DNA from: Comamonadaceae bacterium
GTDB taxonomy: Bacteria > Pseudomonadota > Gammaproteobacteria > Burkholderiales > Burkholderiaceae_C
Direction of reading: 5' to 3'
NCBI GenBank assembly: GCA_003599455.1
Contig: QZKF01000006.1
Coordinates: forward strand, 1 to 64,000
Length of the DNA: 64,000 nt
The translations under genes were made by a program, and so were the position numbers. Below, piece after piece: positions 48,759-60,692 of the stretch. The number at the start of each line of letters is the position of its first letter. Positions within the stretch are counted from its first letter, which is position 1. The notes beneath the pieces are model-generated. The model was not told the origin of the DNA. It did not search any database and saw only the letters and a program-made list of their open reading frames with translations.

Positions 48759-50402
48759 ATGTTCCAAGGTCTGCCTCCGCTTGCACCTTTCCGCCCCCGG
48801 CTGTTGAAAGACCTGCGGGGCTACAACCGGGACAAGCTGGCACGCGACATGGGCGCGGGCGCCACAGTGGGCATCGTGGCACTGCCGCTGGCCATGGCTT
48901 TCGCGATCGCCAGCGGCCTCAAGCCCGAAGCCGGCCTGTGGACCGCCATCATCGCGGGCTTCCTGATCTCGGCGCTGGGCGGCACCTCGGTGCAGATCGG
49001 GGGACCGGCGGGCGCCTTCATCGTCATCGTCTACGGCATCGTCGAGCGCTACGGCGTCGCCAACCTGCTGATCGCCACCGCGAGCGCGGGGGTGCTGCTG
49101 TTCCTGCTCGGCTTGTTCCGCCTGGGCACGCTGGTGCGCTACGTACCGGTCAGCGTGGTGATCGGCTTCACCAACGGCATCGCGGTGCTGATCGGCCTTT
49201 CGCAGCTGCGCGACCTGCTCGGGCTGGAGATCGCGAAGATGCCGGCCAGTTTCTTCGGCCAGATCGACGCGCTGGCCCGCCACCTCGACAGCTTCAACCC
49301 CCTGGCCTTCGCGCTCGGCGGCCTGTGCGTGCTCGGCCTGTACGTGTGGCCGCGGCTGTGGGCGGTGGACTCGCAGTTCCGCCGCCAGATCAAGTCCCTG
49401 GACACCGTGAGCGCGATACGGGCCACCTCGCGCCTGCCCGGCCCGGTGGTGGCGCTGGTCACGCTCACGCTGCTGGCCTGGTCGCTGGAGCTGCCGGTGG
49501 AGACCATCGGCACGCGCTTCGGCGGCATCCCGCAGGGCGTGCCGGCCTTCGAGCTGCCCGATTTTTCCTGGGAGACCGTGCGCCTGCTGGTCACGCCCAC
49601 GCTGACCATCGCACTGCTGGGCGCGATCGAGTCGCTGCTGTGCGCGCGCGTGGCCGACCAGCTCGGCGACGCGCCCAAGCACGACCCGAACCAGGAACTC
49701 ATGGCGCAGGGCATTGCCAACACCGTGGTGCCCTTCTTCGGCGGCATGCCCGCCACCGGCACCATCGCGCGCACCGTGACCAACATCCGCTCGGGCGCGG
49801 TCTCGCCGGTGGCCGGCATGGTGCACGCGCTCACGCTGGCCGCCGTGGTGCTGCTGGCCGCGCCGCTGGCCTTCCACATCCCGCTGGCGGTGCTGGCCGG
49901 CGTGCTGCTGTTCGTGGCCTGGAACATGGGCGAGTGGCGCGAGTTCGTGCGCCTGCGGCAGTTCAGCAACCACTACCGCCTGATGATGGTCTCGACCTTC
50001 CTGGTCACCATCGTGTTCGACCTCACGGTGGCGGTCGAACTCGGGCTGGTGCTCGCGGTGGTGCTGTTCGTGCGGCGCCAGAGCGAGATCTTCCGCGCCG
50101 AACCGGTGGCGCGCACCGAGCAGCAGGCCACCTACCGGCTCTACGGTTCGCTGTTCTTCGGCGCCGTGGCCAAGATCGACCCCATCGTCGCCGACGTGGA
50201 GGCCTCGCCCACACCGATCAACGTGATGCTCGACGCCAGCCAGATGATCTCGCTCGACACCACCGGGCTGGACGCGCTGGAGCAACTGCACAAGGCGGTG
50301 CACAAGCGCGGCGGGCACCTGGGCATGGTGGGGCTGCACCCCCAGCCGCGTTCGCTGATCGAGCGCTCCGGCTTCGCCACCCGCCTGAACACCTGCCAGT
50401 GA
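48759..50402 (+). CDS. SulP-family anion transporter with STAS domain
   Basis: A 547-residue inner-membrane carrier. About a dozen membrane segments fill residues 30-420, beginning with GATVGIVALPLAMAFAIASG, the SulP signature, and a STAS domain follows from about residue 440 (NVMLDASQMISLDTTGLDAL). SulP proteins carry sulfate, bicarbonate or dicarboxylates; the sequence alone does not decide. Divergent from the BamE-like gene and followed by a DUF3460 gene after 84 bp. Confidence 0.9.
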   Translation: MFQGLPPLAPFRPRLLKDLRGYNRDKLARDMGAGATVGIVALPLAMAFAIASGLKPEAGLWTAIIAGFLISALGGTSVQIGGPAGAFIVIVYGIVERYGVANLLIATASAGVLLFLLGLFRLGTLVRYVPVSVVIGFTNGIAVLIGLSQLRDLLGLEIAKMPASFFGQIDALARHLDSFNPLAFALGGLCVLGLYVWPRLWAVDSQFRRQIKSLDTVSAIRATSRLPGPVVALVTLTLLAWSLELPVETIGTRFGGIPQGVPAFELPDFSWETVRLLVTPTLTIALLGAIESLLCARVADQLGDAPKHDPNQELMAQGIANTVVPFFGGMPATGTIARTVTNIRSGAVSPVAGMVHALTLAAVVLLAAPLAFHIPLAVLAGVLLFVAWNMGEWREFVRLRQFSNHYRLMMVSTFLVTIVFDLTVAVELGLVLAVVLFVRRQSEIFRAEPVARTEQQATYRLYGSLFFGAVAKIDPIVADVEASPTPINVMLDASQMISLDTTGLDALEQLHKAVHKRGGHLGMVGLHPQPRSLIERSGFATRLNTCQ

Positions 50403-50486
50403 GCCCCGCGGGGCCCGGCCACCCGGCGAGCGGGGCGGCCCGGTAAAATCACCGCTTTCCCCCACCGCGCCCCGCCCGAGCCCACC

Positions 50487-50699
50487 ATGTCCATCTTCCG
50501 CCGACCCGACTACACCTCCGACGCGACGCAGTTCATCGAACAGCTCAAGGCCGGCAAGCCCGGGCTGGAACAGTCGCAGCGCCTGGGCCGTTCCCTGCTC
50601 TGGGACAAGCAGATCGACCGCGAATTCCAGGCCAAGGCCGAAGCCGCCCGCGTGCCGCAGCAGCCCTACGTCTACCAGACCGGTTCCGACTTCGCCTGA
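50487..50699 (+). CDS. DUF3460 family protein
   Basis: A 70-residue hydrophilic protein, starting MSIFRRPDYTSDATQFIEQL and ending YVYQTGSDFA, which fits the small DUF3460 family found beside scpA in Burkholderiales. No cysteine, signal peptide or membrane segment. Function unknown. TAAAAT at 50443-50448 is a possible -10. scpA starts 12 bases after its stop, so the two are one transcript. Confidence 0.82.
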   Translation: MSIFRRPDYTSDATQFIEQLKAGKPGLEQSQRLGRSLLWDKQIDREFQAKAEAARVPQQPYVYQTGSDFA

Positions 50700-50711
50700 T
50701 CGTCCCCTGGC

Positions 50712-51560
50712 ATGAGCGATCCGCACACGCTCGACGAGGCCCCGCAAGGCCTGGACGAGGTCCTGCCGACGGTGGTGGACCACGTGGCGCTGGCGCGGCT
50801 GTATGGCGAACCGCTGTTCGCCATGCCGCGCGACCTGTACATCCCGCCGGACGCGCTGCAGATCTTCCTCGAGGCCTTCGAGGGCCCGCTGGACCTGCTG
50901 CTCTACCTGATCCGCAAGCAGAACTTCAACATCCTCGACATCCCGATGGCGGCGGTCACGCGCCAGTACCTCACCTACGTCGAGGAAATCCGCGCCAGCA
51001 ACCTCGAACTCGCGGCCGAGTACCTGCTGATGGCGGCCATGCTGATCGAGATCAAGTCGCGCATGCTGCTGCCGCCCAAGAAGACGGCCGAAGGCGAAGA
51101 GGCCGAGGACCCGCGCGCCGAGCTGGTGCGCCGCCTGCTCGAGTACGAGCAGATGAAACTGGCCGCGCACCGCCTGGCCGACTGCCCGCAGTACGGGCGC
51201 GATTTCCTGCGCGCGCAGGTCTACGTGGAGCAGGCGCTGGCGCCGCGTTTCCCCGACGTGAGCGCGATCGACCTGCAGAGCGCCTGGCGCGACATCCTCA
51301 AGCGCGCCAAGCTCGTGCAGCACCACAAGATCAGCCGCGAGGAGCTCTCGGTGCGCGAGCACATGAGCATCGTGCTGCGCCGCCTGCAGGGCCGCAAGTT
51401 CGTCGAGTTCGGCGAGCTGTTCGACCCCGAAAAAGGCTCGCCGGTGCTGGTCGTCACCTTCATCGCCATGCTCGAGCTCGCCAAGGAAACCCTGATCGAG
51501 CTCACGCAGGCAGAGGCCTTCGCGCCCATCTACGTGCGCCTCGCCTACACCCCTTCCTGA
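50712..51560 (+). CDS. scpA: Segregation and condensation protein A
   Basis: The kleisin subunit of the SMC-ScpAB condensin complex, acting on the nucleoid. It has 282 residues. [20 protein letters not shown] and [20 protein letters not shown] form the N-terminal SMC-neck-binding domain, [19 protein letters not shown] continues it, and the C-terminal winged helix follows. scpB is not in the window. It is followed by nadB after 10 bases. Confidence 0.93.
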   Translation: MSDPHTLDEAPQGLDEVLPTVVDHVALARLYGEPLFAMPRDLYIPPDALQIFLEAFEGPLDLLLYLIRKQNFNILDIPMAAVTRQYLTYVEEIRASNLELAAEYLLMAAMLIEIKSRMLLPPKKTAEGEEAEDPRAELVRRLLEYEQMKLAAHRLADCPQYGRDFLRAQVYVEQALAPRFPDVSAIDLQSAWRDILKRAKLVQHHKISREELSVREHMSIVLRRLQGRKFVEFGELFDPEKGSPVLVVTFIAMLELAKETLIELTQAEAFAPIYVRLAYTPS

Positions 51561-51570
51561 ACACGGCTTC

Positions 51571-53178
51571 ATGACCGATCTGCACCGCTTCGACGTCCTC
51601 ATCATCGGCAGCGGCCTGGCCGGGCTCACCGCCGCGCTGCACCTGGCCGGCACCCACCGCGTGGCGGTGATCACCAAGCGCGCGCTCAGCGACGGCTCGA
51701 GCAACTGGGCCCAGGGCGGCATCGCCGCCGTGCTGGCCGAGGGCGACAGCGTGGCCTCGCACGTGGAAGACACGCTGGTGGCCGGCGCCGGCCTGTGCGA
51801 CCTCGAAGCCACGCAGTTCACGGTGGAAAACGCGCCCGCCGCGATCGCCTGGCTGCAGGAGCTCGGCGTGCCCTTCTCGCTCGAGCACGGCGAACTGCAC
51901 CTCACGCGCGAAGGTGGTCACAGCCACCGGCGCATCGTGCACGCGGCCGACGCCACCGGCGCGGCCGTGCAGGCCACGCTGATCGAGCGCGTGCGCGCCA
52001 CGCCCGCCATCCAGGTGTTCGAGCACCACATGCTGGTGGACCTGATCACCGACCGCAAGCTGCCCGGCCACGACCCGGCCCGCCACGTGGCCGAGCGCTG
52101 CTTTGGCGCCTACGTGCTCGACACGGTGCGCGACGAGGTCGTGACCTTCAGCGCCACCCACACCGTGCTGGCCACCGGCGGCGCGGGCAAGGTCTACCTC
52201 TACACCACCAACCCCGACACCGCCACCGGCGACGGCATCGCCGCGGCCTGGCGCGCCGGTTGCCAGGTCGGCAACATGGAATTCATCCAGTTCCACCCGA
52301 CCTGCCTGTACCACCCGCACGCCAAGAGCTTCCTGATCACCGAAGCGGTTCGCGGCGAGGGCGGCCTCCTCAAGCTGCCGCCGCACCTGGGCAGCCACCG
52401 CTTCATGCCCGACCACGACCCGCGCGCCGAACTCGCGCCGCGCGACGTGGTGGCGCGCGCGATCGACTTCGAAATGAAGAAGCACGGCCTGGACTGCGTG
52501 CACCTGGACATCTCGCACCAGAGCCCCGCGTTCCTGCAGGAGCATTTCCCCAACATCCTGGCGCGCTGCGCCGAGCTGGGCATCGACATCACGCGCGAGC
52601 CGATCCCGGTGGTGCCCGCGGCGCACTACACCTGCGGCGGCGTGGTGACCGACCTGGCCGGCCGCACCGACATCGCCGGCCTGTACGCGGTGGGCGAGAC
52701 CACCTGCACCGGCCTGCACGGCGCCAACCGGCTGGCCAGCAACTCGCTGGTGGAGTGCATGGTGTTCGCGCAGGGCGCGGTCAACGCGATTCGCGGCGCC
52801 ACCGGCGTCGCCACGCCGGCCATGCCGCTGTGGGACGACAGCCAGGTGACCGACGCCGACGAGCAGGTGGTGATCTCGCACAACTGGGACGAGCTGCGCC
52901 GCTTCATGTGGGACTACGTGGGCATCGTGCGCACCAACAAGCGGCTGGAGCGCGCGGCGCACCGCATCGCGCTGCTGCAGGGTGAGATCCAGGAGTTCTA
53001 TTCGCAGTTCCACGTCACGCGCGACCTGCTGGAGCTGCGCAACCTGGTGCAGGTGGCCGACCTGATCGTGATGTCGGCCATGCTGCGGCACGAAAGCCGT
53101 GGCCTGCACTTCAGCCGCGACTACCCCGGGCTGCTCCCGGTGGCGAAACCGACCATCCTGGTGCCGCCAGCGCGCTGA
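51571..53178 (+). CDS. nadB: L-aspartate oxidase
   Basis: Flavoenzyme that oxidises L-aspartate to iminoaspartate in de novo NAD synthesis. The 535-residue protein begins with the FAD motif [16 protein letters not shown], has [13 protein letters not shown] and [19 protein letters not shown], and the active-site [14 protein letters not shown]. The product is passed to NadA, whose gene converges from the right with a 9-bp gap. [21 protein letters not shown] is a family signature. Confidence 0.96.
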   Translation: MTDLHRFDVLIIGSGLAGLTAALHLAGTHRVAVITKRALSDGSSNWAQGGIAAVLAEGDSVASHVEDTLVAGAGLCDLEATQFTVENAPAAIAWLQELGVPFSLEHGELHLTREGGHSHRRIVHAADATGAAVQATLIERVRATPAIQVFEHHMLVDLITDRKLPGHDPARHVAERCFGAYVLDTVRDEVVTFSATHTVLATGGAGKVYLYTTNPDTATGDGIAAAWRAGCQVGNMEFIQFHPTCLYHPHAKSFLITEAVRGEGGLLKLPPHLGSHRFMPDHDPRAELAPRDVVARAIDFEMKKHGLDCVHLDISHQSPAFLQEHFPNILARCAELGIDITREPIPVVPAAHYTCGGVVTDLAGRTDIAGLYAVGETTCTGLHGANRLASNSLVECMVFAQGAVNAIRGATGVATPAMPLWDDSQVTDADEQVVISHNWDELRRFMWDYVGIVRTNKRLERAAHRIALLQGEIQEFYSQFHVTRDLLELRNLVQVADLIVMSAMLRHESRGLHFSRDYPGLLPVAKPTILVPPAR

Positions 53179-53187
53179 AACGGCGGT

Positions 53188-54300
53188 TCAGGCCGCGCCG
53201 ATGTTCGGCACCAGCGCGCCCGGGTTCTGACCGCTGCGCTGCGCGCCGGTGAACGCCAGCATGCGGTCGATCGGCAGGCGGGCCCGGGGAATCAGCGCCG
53301 GGTCCACATGGATCTGGTTCAGCCCCTTTTCCAGCACCTGCGCCACGCCCGCCAGGCCGTTCATGGCCATCCAGGGGCAGTGTGCGCAGCTCTTGCAGGT
53401 GGCGCTGTTGCCCGCGGTGGGCGCCTCGATGAAGACCTTGCCCGGGTTCTGCAGGCGCAGCATGTGCATCATGCCGTTGTCGGTGGCCACGATGAACTCG
53501 GGCGCGTCGAGCGTGCGCGCCGCGCGCAGGATCGCCGAGGTCGAGCCCACCGCATCGGCCAGCGCGATCACGTCGGCCGGGCTCTCGGGGTGCACCAGCA
53601 CCTTGGCTTTCGGGTGCTCCTTCTTCAGCGCCTCGAGTTCGAAGGCCTTGAACTCGTCGTGCACGATGCACGAGCCGCTCCACATCACCATGTCGGCCCC
53701 GGTCTCGCGCTGGATGTAGGCGCCCAGGTGCTTGTCGGGTGCCCACAGGATCTTGTGGCCCTTGTCCTTGAGCGCGCGCACGATGTCGAGCGCGCAGCTC
53801 GACGTGACCAGCCAGTCCGAACGCGCCTTCACCGCCGCGCTGGTGTTGGCGTAGACCACCACGGTGCGGTCGGGGTGGGCGTCGCAGAAGGCGCTGAACT
53901 CGTCGATCGGGCAGCCCAGGTCGAGCGAACAGTTGGCGTCGAGGTCGGGCATGAGCACGGTCTTCTCCGGGCTCAGGATCTTGGCGGTCTCGCCCATGAA
54001 GCGCACGCCCGACACCACCAGCGTGGTGGCCGCGTGGTCGCGCCCGAAGCGCGCCATCTCCAGCGAATCGCTCACGATGCCGCCGGTCTCGATGGCCAGG
54101 TCCTGCAGGTCGGGGTGCACGTAGTAGTGCGACACCATCACCGCGTTGCGCTCCTTGAGCAGTTGGCGGATGCGCTCCTTGAGCGCAGCGCGTTGTTTCG
54201 GGCCGGGCTCGACCGGCACACGCGCCCAGGCGTGTTGCGTCGGGCAGGCCGGCTGTTCGTACTCGACGTCGATGACGCCGCTGGAATCGGGGGTAGTCAT
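53188..54300 (-). CDS. nadA: Quinolinate synthase
   Basis: Condenses iminoaspartate with dihydroxyacetone phosphate to quinolinate using a [4Fe-4S] cluster. At 370 residues it shows the three cluster cysteines in [24 protein letters not shown] and [13 protein letters not shown], the last being the most conserved. Its position between nadB and nadC completes the pathway to nicotinate mononucleotide. nadC lies upstream on the same strand, 26 bases away. Confidence 0.95.
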   Translation of the reverse strand: MTTPDSSGVIDVEYEQPACPTQHAWARVPVEPGPKQRAALKERIRQLLKERNAVMVSHYYVHPDLQDLAIETGGIVSDSLEMARFGRDHAATTLVVSGVRFMGETAKILSPEKTVLMPDLDANCSLDLGCPIDEFSAFCDAHPDRTVVVYANTSAAVKARSDWLVTSSCALDIVRALKDKGHKILWAPDKHLGAYIQRETGADMVMWSGSCIVHDEFKAFELEALKKEHPKAKVLVHPESPADVIALADAVGSTSAILRAARTLDAPEFIVATDNGMMHMLRLQNPGKVFIEAPTAGNSATCKSCAHCPWMAMNGLAGVAQVLEKGLNQIHVDPALIPRARLPIDRMLAFTGAQRSGQNPGALVPNIGAA

Positions 54301-54326
54301 GTCTGTGGCCTTGGTGTTCCCGCGCT

Positions 54327-55190
54327 TCAGAGAGTCTGGAAGCGCATGGAAAAGTCGGTCGCCTTGACGTCCTTGGTCAGGGCTCCGATGGAAATGCGGT
54401 CGACCCCGGTTTCTGCAAGGGCGCGCACGGTGTCCAGGTTCACGCCGCCCGAGATCTCGAGCACGGCGCGCCCGGCGTTGCGGCGCACCGCCGCGTTCAG
54501 CGTGGGAATGTCCATGTTGTCGAGCAGCACCATGGTGGCGCCGTGGGCCAGGGCTTCGTCGAGCTGGGCCAGGGTTTCCACCTCGATCTCGACGAAACGC
54601 GCCTTCGGCGCCGTCTCGCGCACGCGCTGCAGCACCTGGGCCACGCCTCCGGCCGCGGCGATGTGGTTTTCCTTGATCAGCACCGCATCAAACAGGCCGA
54701 TGCGGTGGTTCACGCCGCCGCCGGTTTTCACCGCGTACTTCTGCGCCAGGCGCAGGCCCGGCAAGGTCTTGCGCGTGTCCACGATCTGGGCGCGCGTGCC
54801 GGCCACCGCGTCGACGAAAGTCGCCGTCTTGCTGGCCACCGCCGAGAGCAGTTGCAGGAAGTTGAGCGCGGTGCGCTCGGCGGTCAGCAGCGGCTGCGCG
54901 CGGCCTTCGATGGTGAGCACGGTCTGGTCGGCCACGCAGCGCTCGCCCTCGCCCACGTGCCAGCTCAGCGTGGCCTGCGGATCGAGCGCGTGCACGGCCG
55001 CCTCCACCCACGGCGTGCCGCAGATCACCGCCGCTTCGCGCGCGAGAATGCGGGCCCGCGCGGGCCGCGCGGCATCCACCAGCGCGGCGGTCAGGTCACC
55101 GTCGCCCACGTCTTCGGCCAGCGCCAGCGCCACGTCGCGGCGGGCCAGGTCCTGCACGTCCGCAAGGGTGAATTCAGACAGATGTTTCAT
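54327..55190 (-). CDS. nadC: Nicotinate-nucleotide pyrophosphorylase (quinolinate phosphoribosyltransferase)
   Basis: Turns quinolinate and PRPP into nicotinate mononucleotide and CO2. The 287-residue protein has the typical [22 protein letters not shown], with the His and Arg that bind quinolinate, and [14 protein letters not shown] and [21 protein letters not shown] of the phosphate-binding end. ATG 55190 is chosen over a TTG three codons upstream. First gene of the nadC-nadA pair and divergent from panB. Confidence 0.95.
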   Translation of the reverse strand: MKHLSEFTLADVQDLARRDVALALAEDVGDGDLTAALVDAARPARARILAREAAVICGTPWVEAAVHALDPQATLSWHVGEGERCVADQTVLTIEGRAQPLLTAERTALNFLQLLSAVASKTATFVDAVAGTRAQIVDTRKTLPGLRLAQKYAVKTGGGVNHRIGLFDAVLIKENHIAAAGGVAQVLQRVRETAPKARFVEIEVETLAQLDEALAHGATMVLLDNMDIPTLNAAVRRNAGRAVLEISGGVNLDTVRALAETGVDRISIGALTKDVKATDFSMRFQTL

Positions 55191-55263
55191 GGGCCGCAAG
55201 CATACCGGTATGGACTATAGTGCCCCCATTCTCACCCACCCCCCTTCACCGCGGGCACACGAC

Positions 55264-57070
<1,807 letters not shown>

Positions 57071-57090
57071 CCGCTTTGCTGGAGACCACC

Positions 57091-57339
57091 ATGCTGCAAC
57101 TGCGCCCCAACTGCGAATGCTGCAACCGGGACCTGCCCAACGAGAGCACCGAGGCGCGCATCTGCACCTTCGAATGCACCTTCTGCAGCGATTGCGCGGA
57201 CCAGCGGCTGAACCACACCTGCCCCAACTGCGGGGGTGAACTGCTGCGACGCCCGCGCCGGCCGGCGGCCGCGCTGGCCCGGCATCCCGCATCGGCCGAG
57301 CGCGTGTTCAAGCCGCAGGGCTGCGACGCCGCGGCCTGA
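57091..57339 (+). CDS. DUF1272 domain protein (zinc-ribbon-like)
   Basis: An 82-residue protein with eight cysteines in pairs: CECCNRDLP, CTFECTFCSDC and CPNCGGEL, a pattern for zinc binding typical of DUF1272. It ends in a basic, Ala/Pro-rich tail of about 30 residues. Function unknown. TGGAGA precedes the ATG at 57091, 20 bases after panC, so it is probably in the same transcript. It converges on gpsA. Confidence 0.82.
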   Translation: MLQLRPNCECCNRDLPNESTEARICTFECTFCSDCADQRLNHTCPNCGGELLRRPRRPAAALARHPASAERVFKPQGCDAAA

Positions 57340-57343
57340 GCGG

Positions 57344-58366
57344 CTACAGGGCTTCTTCCTTCGGGTCGCGCCCCATGAGCGCGGCCACCGCCTGCGCCGG
57401 CTTCAGCCGGCCTTCGAGCAGCGCCACCACGGCTTCGCTGATCGGCATGTCCACCCCCAGCAGGCGCGCGCGCTGCACCACGGTGCGCGCGCTGTACACC
57501 CCCTCGGCCACATGCCCCAGCGACTGCACCGCCTGCGGCAGGCTCATGCCCTGGGCCAGCAACTGGCCCACCTTGCGGTTGCGCGAGAGGTCGCCGGTGG
57601 CGGTGAGCACCAGATCGCCCAGGCCCGAGAGGCCCATGAAGGTGTCGGCGCGCGCGCCGAGCGCCAGGCCCAGGCGCGTCATCTCGGTGAGGCCACGCGT
57701 GATCAGCGCGGCGCGCGCATTGAGACCGAGCGCCAGGCCGTCGCACAGGCCGGTGGCGATGGCCAGCACGTTCTTCACCGCACCCCCCACTTCGACGCCC
57801 ACGAGGTCGTCGTTGGCGTAGACGCGCAGCGTGGGGCTGTGGAAAGTGGCCACCAGCACGTCGCGCACGCTGGCATGCTCGCTCGCGGCCACCAGCGCGG
57901 TGGGTCGGCCCTGCGCCACCTCCAGCGCGAAGCTCGGTCCGCTGAGCACACCCGCCTTGAGCCGCGGCGCCACCTGGGCGCGCACCTCGTGGCCCAGCAG
58001 GCCGGCGCCGGACTCACCCCCGAGCGGCGCCTCGAAACCCTTGCAGAGCCAGGCCACCGGCGCCGGGTGGTCGGCCAGCCCCTGCAGCATGCCGCGCAGG
58101 CCCGACATGGGTGTGCCGATGACCACGAGGTCTGCGCCCGACAGCACCGTCGAGGCCCGGTCCAGCGGGCCGGACGCGATCAACACCGAGGATGGCAGCG
58201 CAATGCCGGGCAGGTAGCGCTGGTTTTCGCGCCGCGCGCGCATCTCGTCGGCCTGTCCGGCATCGCGGGCCCACAGCGTGACCTGACGGAACCCGCCCGC
58301 CTGCGCCGCAGCGCCAACGGCCAGCGCGGTGCCCCAGGCGCCCGCTCCGAGCACGACGATGTTCAT
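57344..58366 (-). CDS. gpsA: Glycerol-3-phosphate dehydrogenase [NAD(P)+]
   Basis: Reduces dihydroxyacetone phosphate to sn-glycerol 3-phosphate for phospholipid synthesis. The 340-residue protein starts with the NAD(P) motif [24 protein letters not shown] and [19 protein letters not shown] (with the catalytic Lys) follow, then [14 protein letters not shown]. It is the last gene of the run rhodanese, grxC, secB, gpsA on the minus strand, 30 bases after secB. Confidence 0.95.
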   Translation of the reverse strand: MNIVVLGAGAWGTALAVGAAAQAGGFRQVTLWARDAGQADEMRARRENQRYLPGIALPSSVLIASGPLDRASTVLSGADLVVIGTPMSGLRGMLQGLADHPAPVAWLCKGFEAPLGGESGAGLLGHEVRAQVAPRLKAGVLSGPSFALEVAQGRPTALVAASEHASVRDVLVATFHSPTLRVYANDDLVGVEVGGAVKNVLAIATGLCDGLALGLNARAALITRGLTEMTRLGLALGARADTFMGLSGLGDLVLTATGDLSRNRKVGQLLAQGMSLPQAVQSLGHVAEGVYSARTVVQRARLLGVDMPISEAVVALLEGRLKPAQAVAALMGRDPKEEAL

Positions 58367-58396
58367 CGGACCTCTGCGCAGGCGGTGGCAGCCGGT

Positions 58397-58855
58397 TTAC
58401 TGCGTGACGATGCGCGGTGCGTCGGCGGCGGTCTGTGCCTGCTGCTGCTCGTACATGGCCTGGAAGTTGATCTCGGCCAGGTGCACCGGCGGGAAGCCGC
58501 CGCGCTGGATGATGTCGGCCACGTTGCTGCGCAGGTACGGGTAGACGATCTGCGGGCAGGCGATGCCCATGATCGGGCCCATCTGGTCCTGGGGCAGGTT
58601 GCGGATCTCGAAGATGCCGGCCTGCTTGGCTTCGACCAGGAACACGGTCTTGTCCTTGATCTTGGTGGTCACCGTGGCGGTGACGCAGACCTCGAACACG
58701 CCGTCGGCCACCGGGCTGGCTTCCACGCCGAGCTGGATGTCCACCGAGGGCTGCTCCTGCTCGAGCAGGATGGCCGGGGAATTGGGTTGCTCCAGCGAGG
58801 CTTCCTTGAGGTAGACGCGCTGGATCTGGAAGATGGGGTCCTGGTTTTCTGCCAT
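58397..58855 (-). CDS. secB: Protein-export chaperone SecB
   Basis: Tetrameric cytosolic chaperone that keeps precursors unfolded and passes them to SecA. The 152-residue protein shows [19 protein letters not shown] and the conserved [20 protein letters not shown]. The C-terminal tail is acidic-poor and ends DAPRIVTQ. A terminator-like hairpin separates it from grxC upstream, so it may have its own promoter in the short gap. gpsA follows. Confidence 0.95.
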   Translation of the reverse strand: MAENQDPIFQIQRVYLKEASLEQPNSPAILLEQEQPSVDIQLGVEASPVADGVFEVCVTATVTTKIKDKTVFLVEAKQAGIFEIRNLPQDQMGPIMGIACPQIVYPYLRSNVADIIQRGGFPPVHLAEINFQAMYEQQQAQTAADAPRIVTQ

Positions 58856-58881
58856 GGTGTGGTCTCGAAGAAAGCGGGGGA

Positions 58882-58922
58882 GAAAAAAACAAACCCGCCG
58901 GGGACGGGGTCGCCGCGGCGGG
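58882..58922 (-). terminator. Rho-independent terminator after grxC
   Basis: On the minus strand a CCCGCCG/CGGCGGG stem (58916-58922 with 58894-58900) is followed by TTTGTTTTTTTC. It ends the rhodanese-grxC transcript before secB. Confidence 0.75.
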
Positions 58923-58965
58923 CACTGCCGTGGATTATGTCAGCCCGACAAGGCGGCTTCGTGAC

Positions 58966-59223
58966 TCAGGCCTGCAACATCGGCACCAGCTTGCCGACAC
59001 CATCGAGCGCGTGCAGGTCGTCGCAGCCCCCCACGTGGGTGTCGCCGATGAAGATCTGCGGCACGCTGGTGCGCCCGGTCAGCCGGGTCATCTGGGCGCG
59101 CAGCTCCGGCTGGCCGTCCACGAACACCTCTTCGATATCGGCCACGCCGCGCCGGTCCAGCAGGGCCCGGGCCCTGCTGCAGAAGGGGCAATACGCGCTG
59201 GTGAACATCTTGACCTTGGCCAT
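58966..59223 (-). CDS. grxC: Glutaredoxin 3
   Basis: An 85-residue glutathione-dependent thiol oxidoreductase. The active-site motif CPFC is in TSAYCPFCSRARALL, and SVPQIFIGDTHVGGCDDL contains the cis-Pro and glutathione-binding GG. Length and sequence match GrxC. It follows the rhodanese gene by 38 bases and is followed by a terminator and secB, the arrangement usual in Burkholderiales. Confidence 0.94.
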   Translation of the reverse strand: MAKVKMFTSAYCPFCSRARALLDRRGVADIEEVFVDGQPELRAQMTRLTGRTSVPQIFIGDTHVGGCDDLHALDGVGKLVPMLQA

Positions 59224-59261
59224 GCGGAAATCCTGAGGGGGAAAAAGCGAAGCCGCGATGA

Positions 59262-59672
59262 TCAGGCTTTTTCCACCGGCAGGCTGGCGGAGCGCCAGGC
59301 GCCCATGCCGCCCGTCAGGGAATGCGCGTTCTCGTAGCCGAGCTTTTTCGCGGTGGCCACGCCGCGGTTGGACGTGGCGCCGTTGGCGCACACCAGGATC
59401 AGCGGCGTGGCCTTGTTCTTGACCGCGCCGGGCAGCTTGGCCTCCAGCTCGGCCAGCGGCAGGTTTTTCGCACCGATCACGTGGCCGGCGGCAAATTCGG
59501 CCGCGTCGCGCACGTCCACCACCACCGCCTTGTCGCGGTTCATGAGCTGCACGGCCTGCACCGTGTTGAGCGATCCGGCGCGCCCGCCGGCCGAGACGGC
59601 GGGCCAGACCAGCAAGGCACCCGCGGAAAAAGCCACGGCAATCAGAATCCAGTTTTCGATGAAGAAACTCAC
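59262..59672 (-). CDS. Membrane-anchored rhodanese-like protein
   Basis: A 136-residue protein with one N-terminal membrane segment (WILIAVAFSAGALLVWPAVS) and a rhodanese domain facing, by charge, probably the cytosol. AVVVDVRDAAEFAAGHVIGA and LILVCANGATSNRGVATA, with a possible active-site cysteine, are the domain signatures; GGMGAWRSA ends it. The start is a GTG with AAAGG upstream, and no ATG fits. First gene before grxC. Its partner is unknown. Confidence 0.87.
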   Translation of the reverse strand: MSFFIENWILIAVAFSAGALLVWPAVSAGGRAGSLNTVQAVQLMNRDKAVVVDVRDAAEFAAGHVIGAKNLPLAELEAKLPGAVKNKATPLILVCANGATSNRGVATAKKLGYENAHSLTGGMGAWRSASLPVEKA

Positions 59673-59811
59673 GGGTACACCTTTCGAGTAAGCCCGGGAT
59701 TTTAGAATGCCTGACTGCGCCGTGCCCGGACGCCCTCTCCGGCACCCGCCGCGGAGCGCCAGCACCGCCGGTTTCCCGACCCCGTTTCGCCCCCTCAACG
59801 CCCCTCATCCC

Positions 59812-60555
59812 ATGCACAAACTCGTCCTGATTCGCCATGGCGAATCCACCTGGAACCTGGAAAACCGCTTCACCGGCTGGACCGACGTGGACCTCACCCC
59901 CACCGGCCTGAACCAGGCGCTGGCCGCCGGCCGGCTGCTCAAAGCCGAGGGCTACGACTTCGACCTCGCCTACACCAGCGTGCTCAAGCGCGCCACCCGC
60001 ACGCTGTGGCATGTGCTCGACGAGATGGACCGCACCTGGCTGCCGGTGGTGCACAGCTGGCGCCTCAACGAGCGCCACTACGGCGCGCTGCAGGGCCTGA
60101 ACAAGGCCGACATGGCCAAACAGTACGGCGACGAGCAGGTGCTGATCTGGCGCCGCAGCTACGACACGCCACCGCCCGCGCTGGAGCCGGGCGACCCTCG
60201 CAGCGAGCGGGGCGACCGCCGCTACGACCGCCTCAAGCCCGAGGAAATCCCGCTGACCGAGTGCCTGAAGGACACCGTGGCCCGCGTGCTGCCGTTCTGG
60301 AACGAGGCCATGGCACCGGCCATCAAGGCTGGCAAACGCGTGGTGGTGGCCGCCCACGGCAACAGCATCCGCGCGCTGGTGAAGTACCTCGACGGCATTG
60401 GCGACGACGAGATCGTGGGCGTCAACATCCCCAACGGCATTCCGCTGGTCTACGAACTGGACGCGGAGCTCCAGCCGATCCGGCGCTACTACCTGGGCGA
60501 CGCCGAAGCCGCCGCCAGGGCCGCGGCGGCCGTGGCGGCCCAGGGCAAGGCCTGA
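59812..60555 (+). CDS. gpmA: 2,3-bisphosphoglycerate-dependent phosphoglycerate mutase
   Basis: Interconverts 3- and 2-phosphoglycerate in glycolysis. The 247-residue protein has the phosphohistidine motif [18 protein letters not shown] at the N terminus, [19 protein letters not shown], and [18 protein letters not shown] with the second catalytic His. ATG 59812 gives the exact family start. Divergent from the rhodanese gene; ctpA follows after 137 bp. Confidence 0.95.
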   Translation: MHKLVLIRHGESTWNLENRFTGWTDVDLTPTGLNQALAAGRLLKAEGYDFDLAYTSVLKRATRTLWHVLDEMDRTWLPVVHSWRLNERHYGALQGLNKADMAKQYGDEQVLIWRRSYDTPPPALEPGDPRSERGDRRYDRLKPEEIPLTECLKDTVARVLPFWNEAMAPAIKAGKRVVVAAHGNSIRALVKYLDGIGDDEIVGVNIPNGIPLVYELDAELQPIRRYYLGDAEAAARAAAAVAAQGKA

Positions 60556-60609
60556 AGCGGGCCTTCGTCACACCCCGCCGCAATACCAGTGCGGGGTATG
60601 GGGAACCGA

Positions 60610-60625
60610 AGCATGCCGGCATGCT
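60610..60625. repeat. 16-bp perfect palindrome
   Basis: AGCATGCCGGCATGCT between gpmA and ctpA reads the same on both strands. It could be an operator or a small hairpin. A TATATT hexamer follows at 60634-60639, which makes a regulator site near a ctpA promoter possible; no -35 was identified. Confidence 0.5.
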
Positions 60626-60692
60626 CCAAGGTGTATATTGACCCGCCAGGGTCTTGCAGGCCCTGCTCGGGCTTTTTTACTGGGGTATTTCG

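Noticed and set aside
60650..60680. GCCC-TGCTC-GGGC followed by six T before ctpA, resembling a terminator
   Set aside because: The stem has only 4 base pairs; it may be a chance pattern, and a terminator there would cut off ctpA from any upstream promoter.
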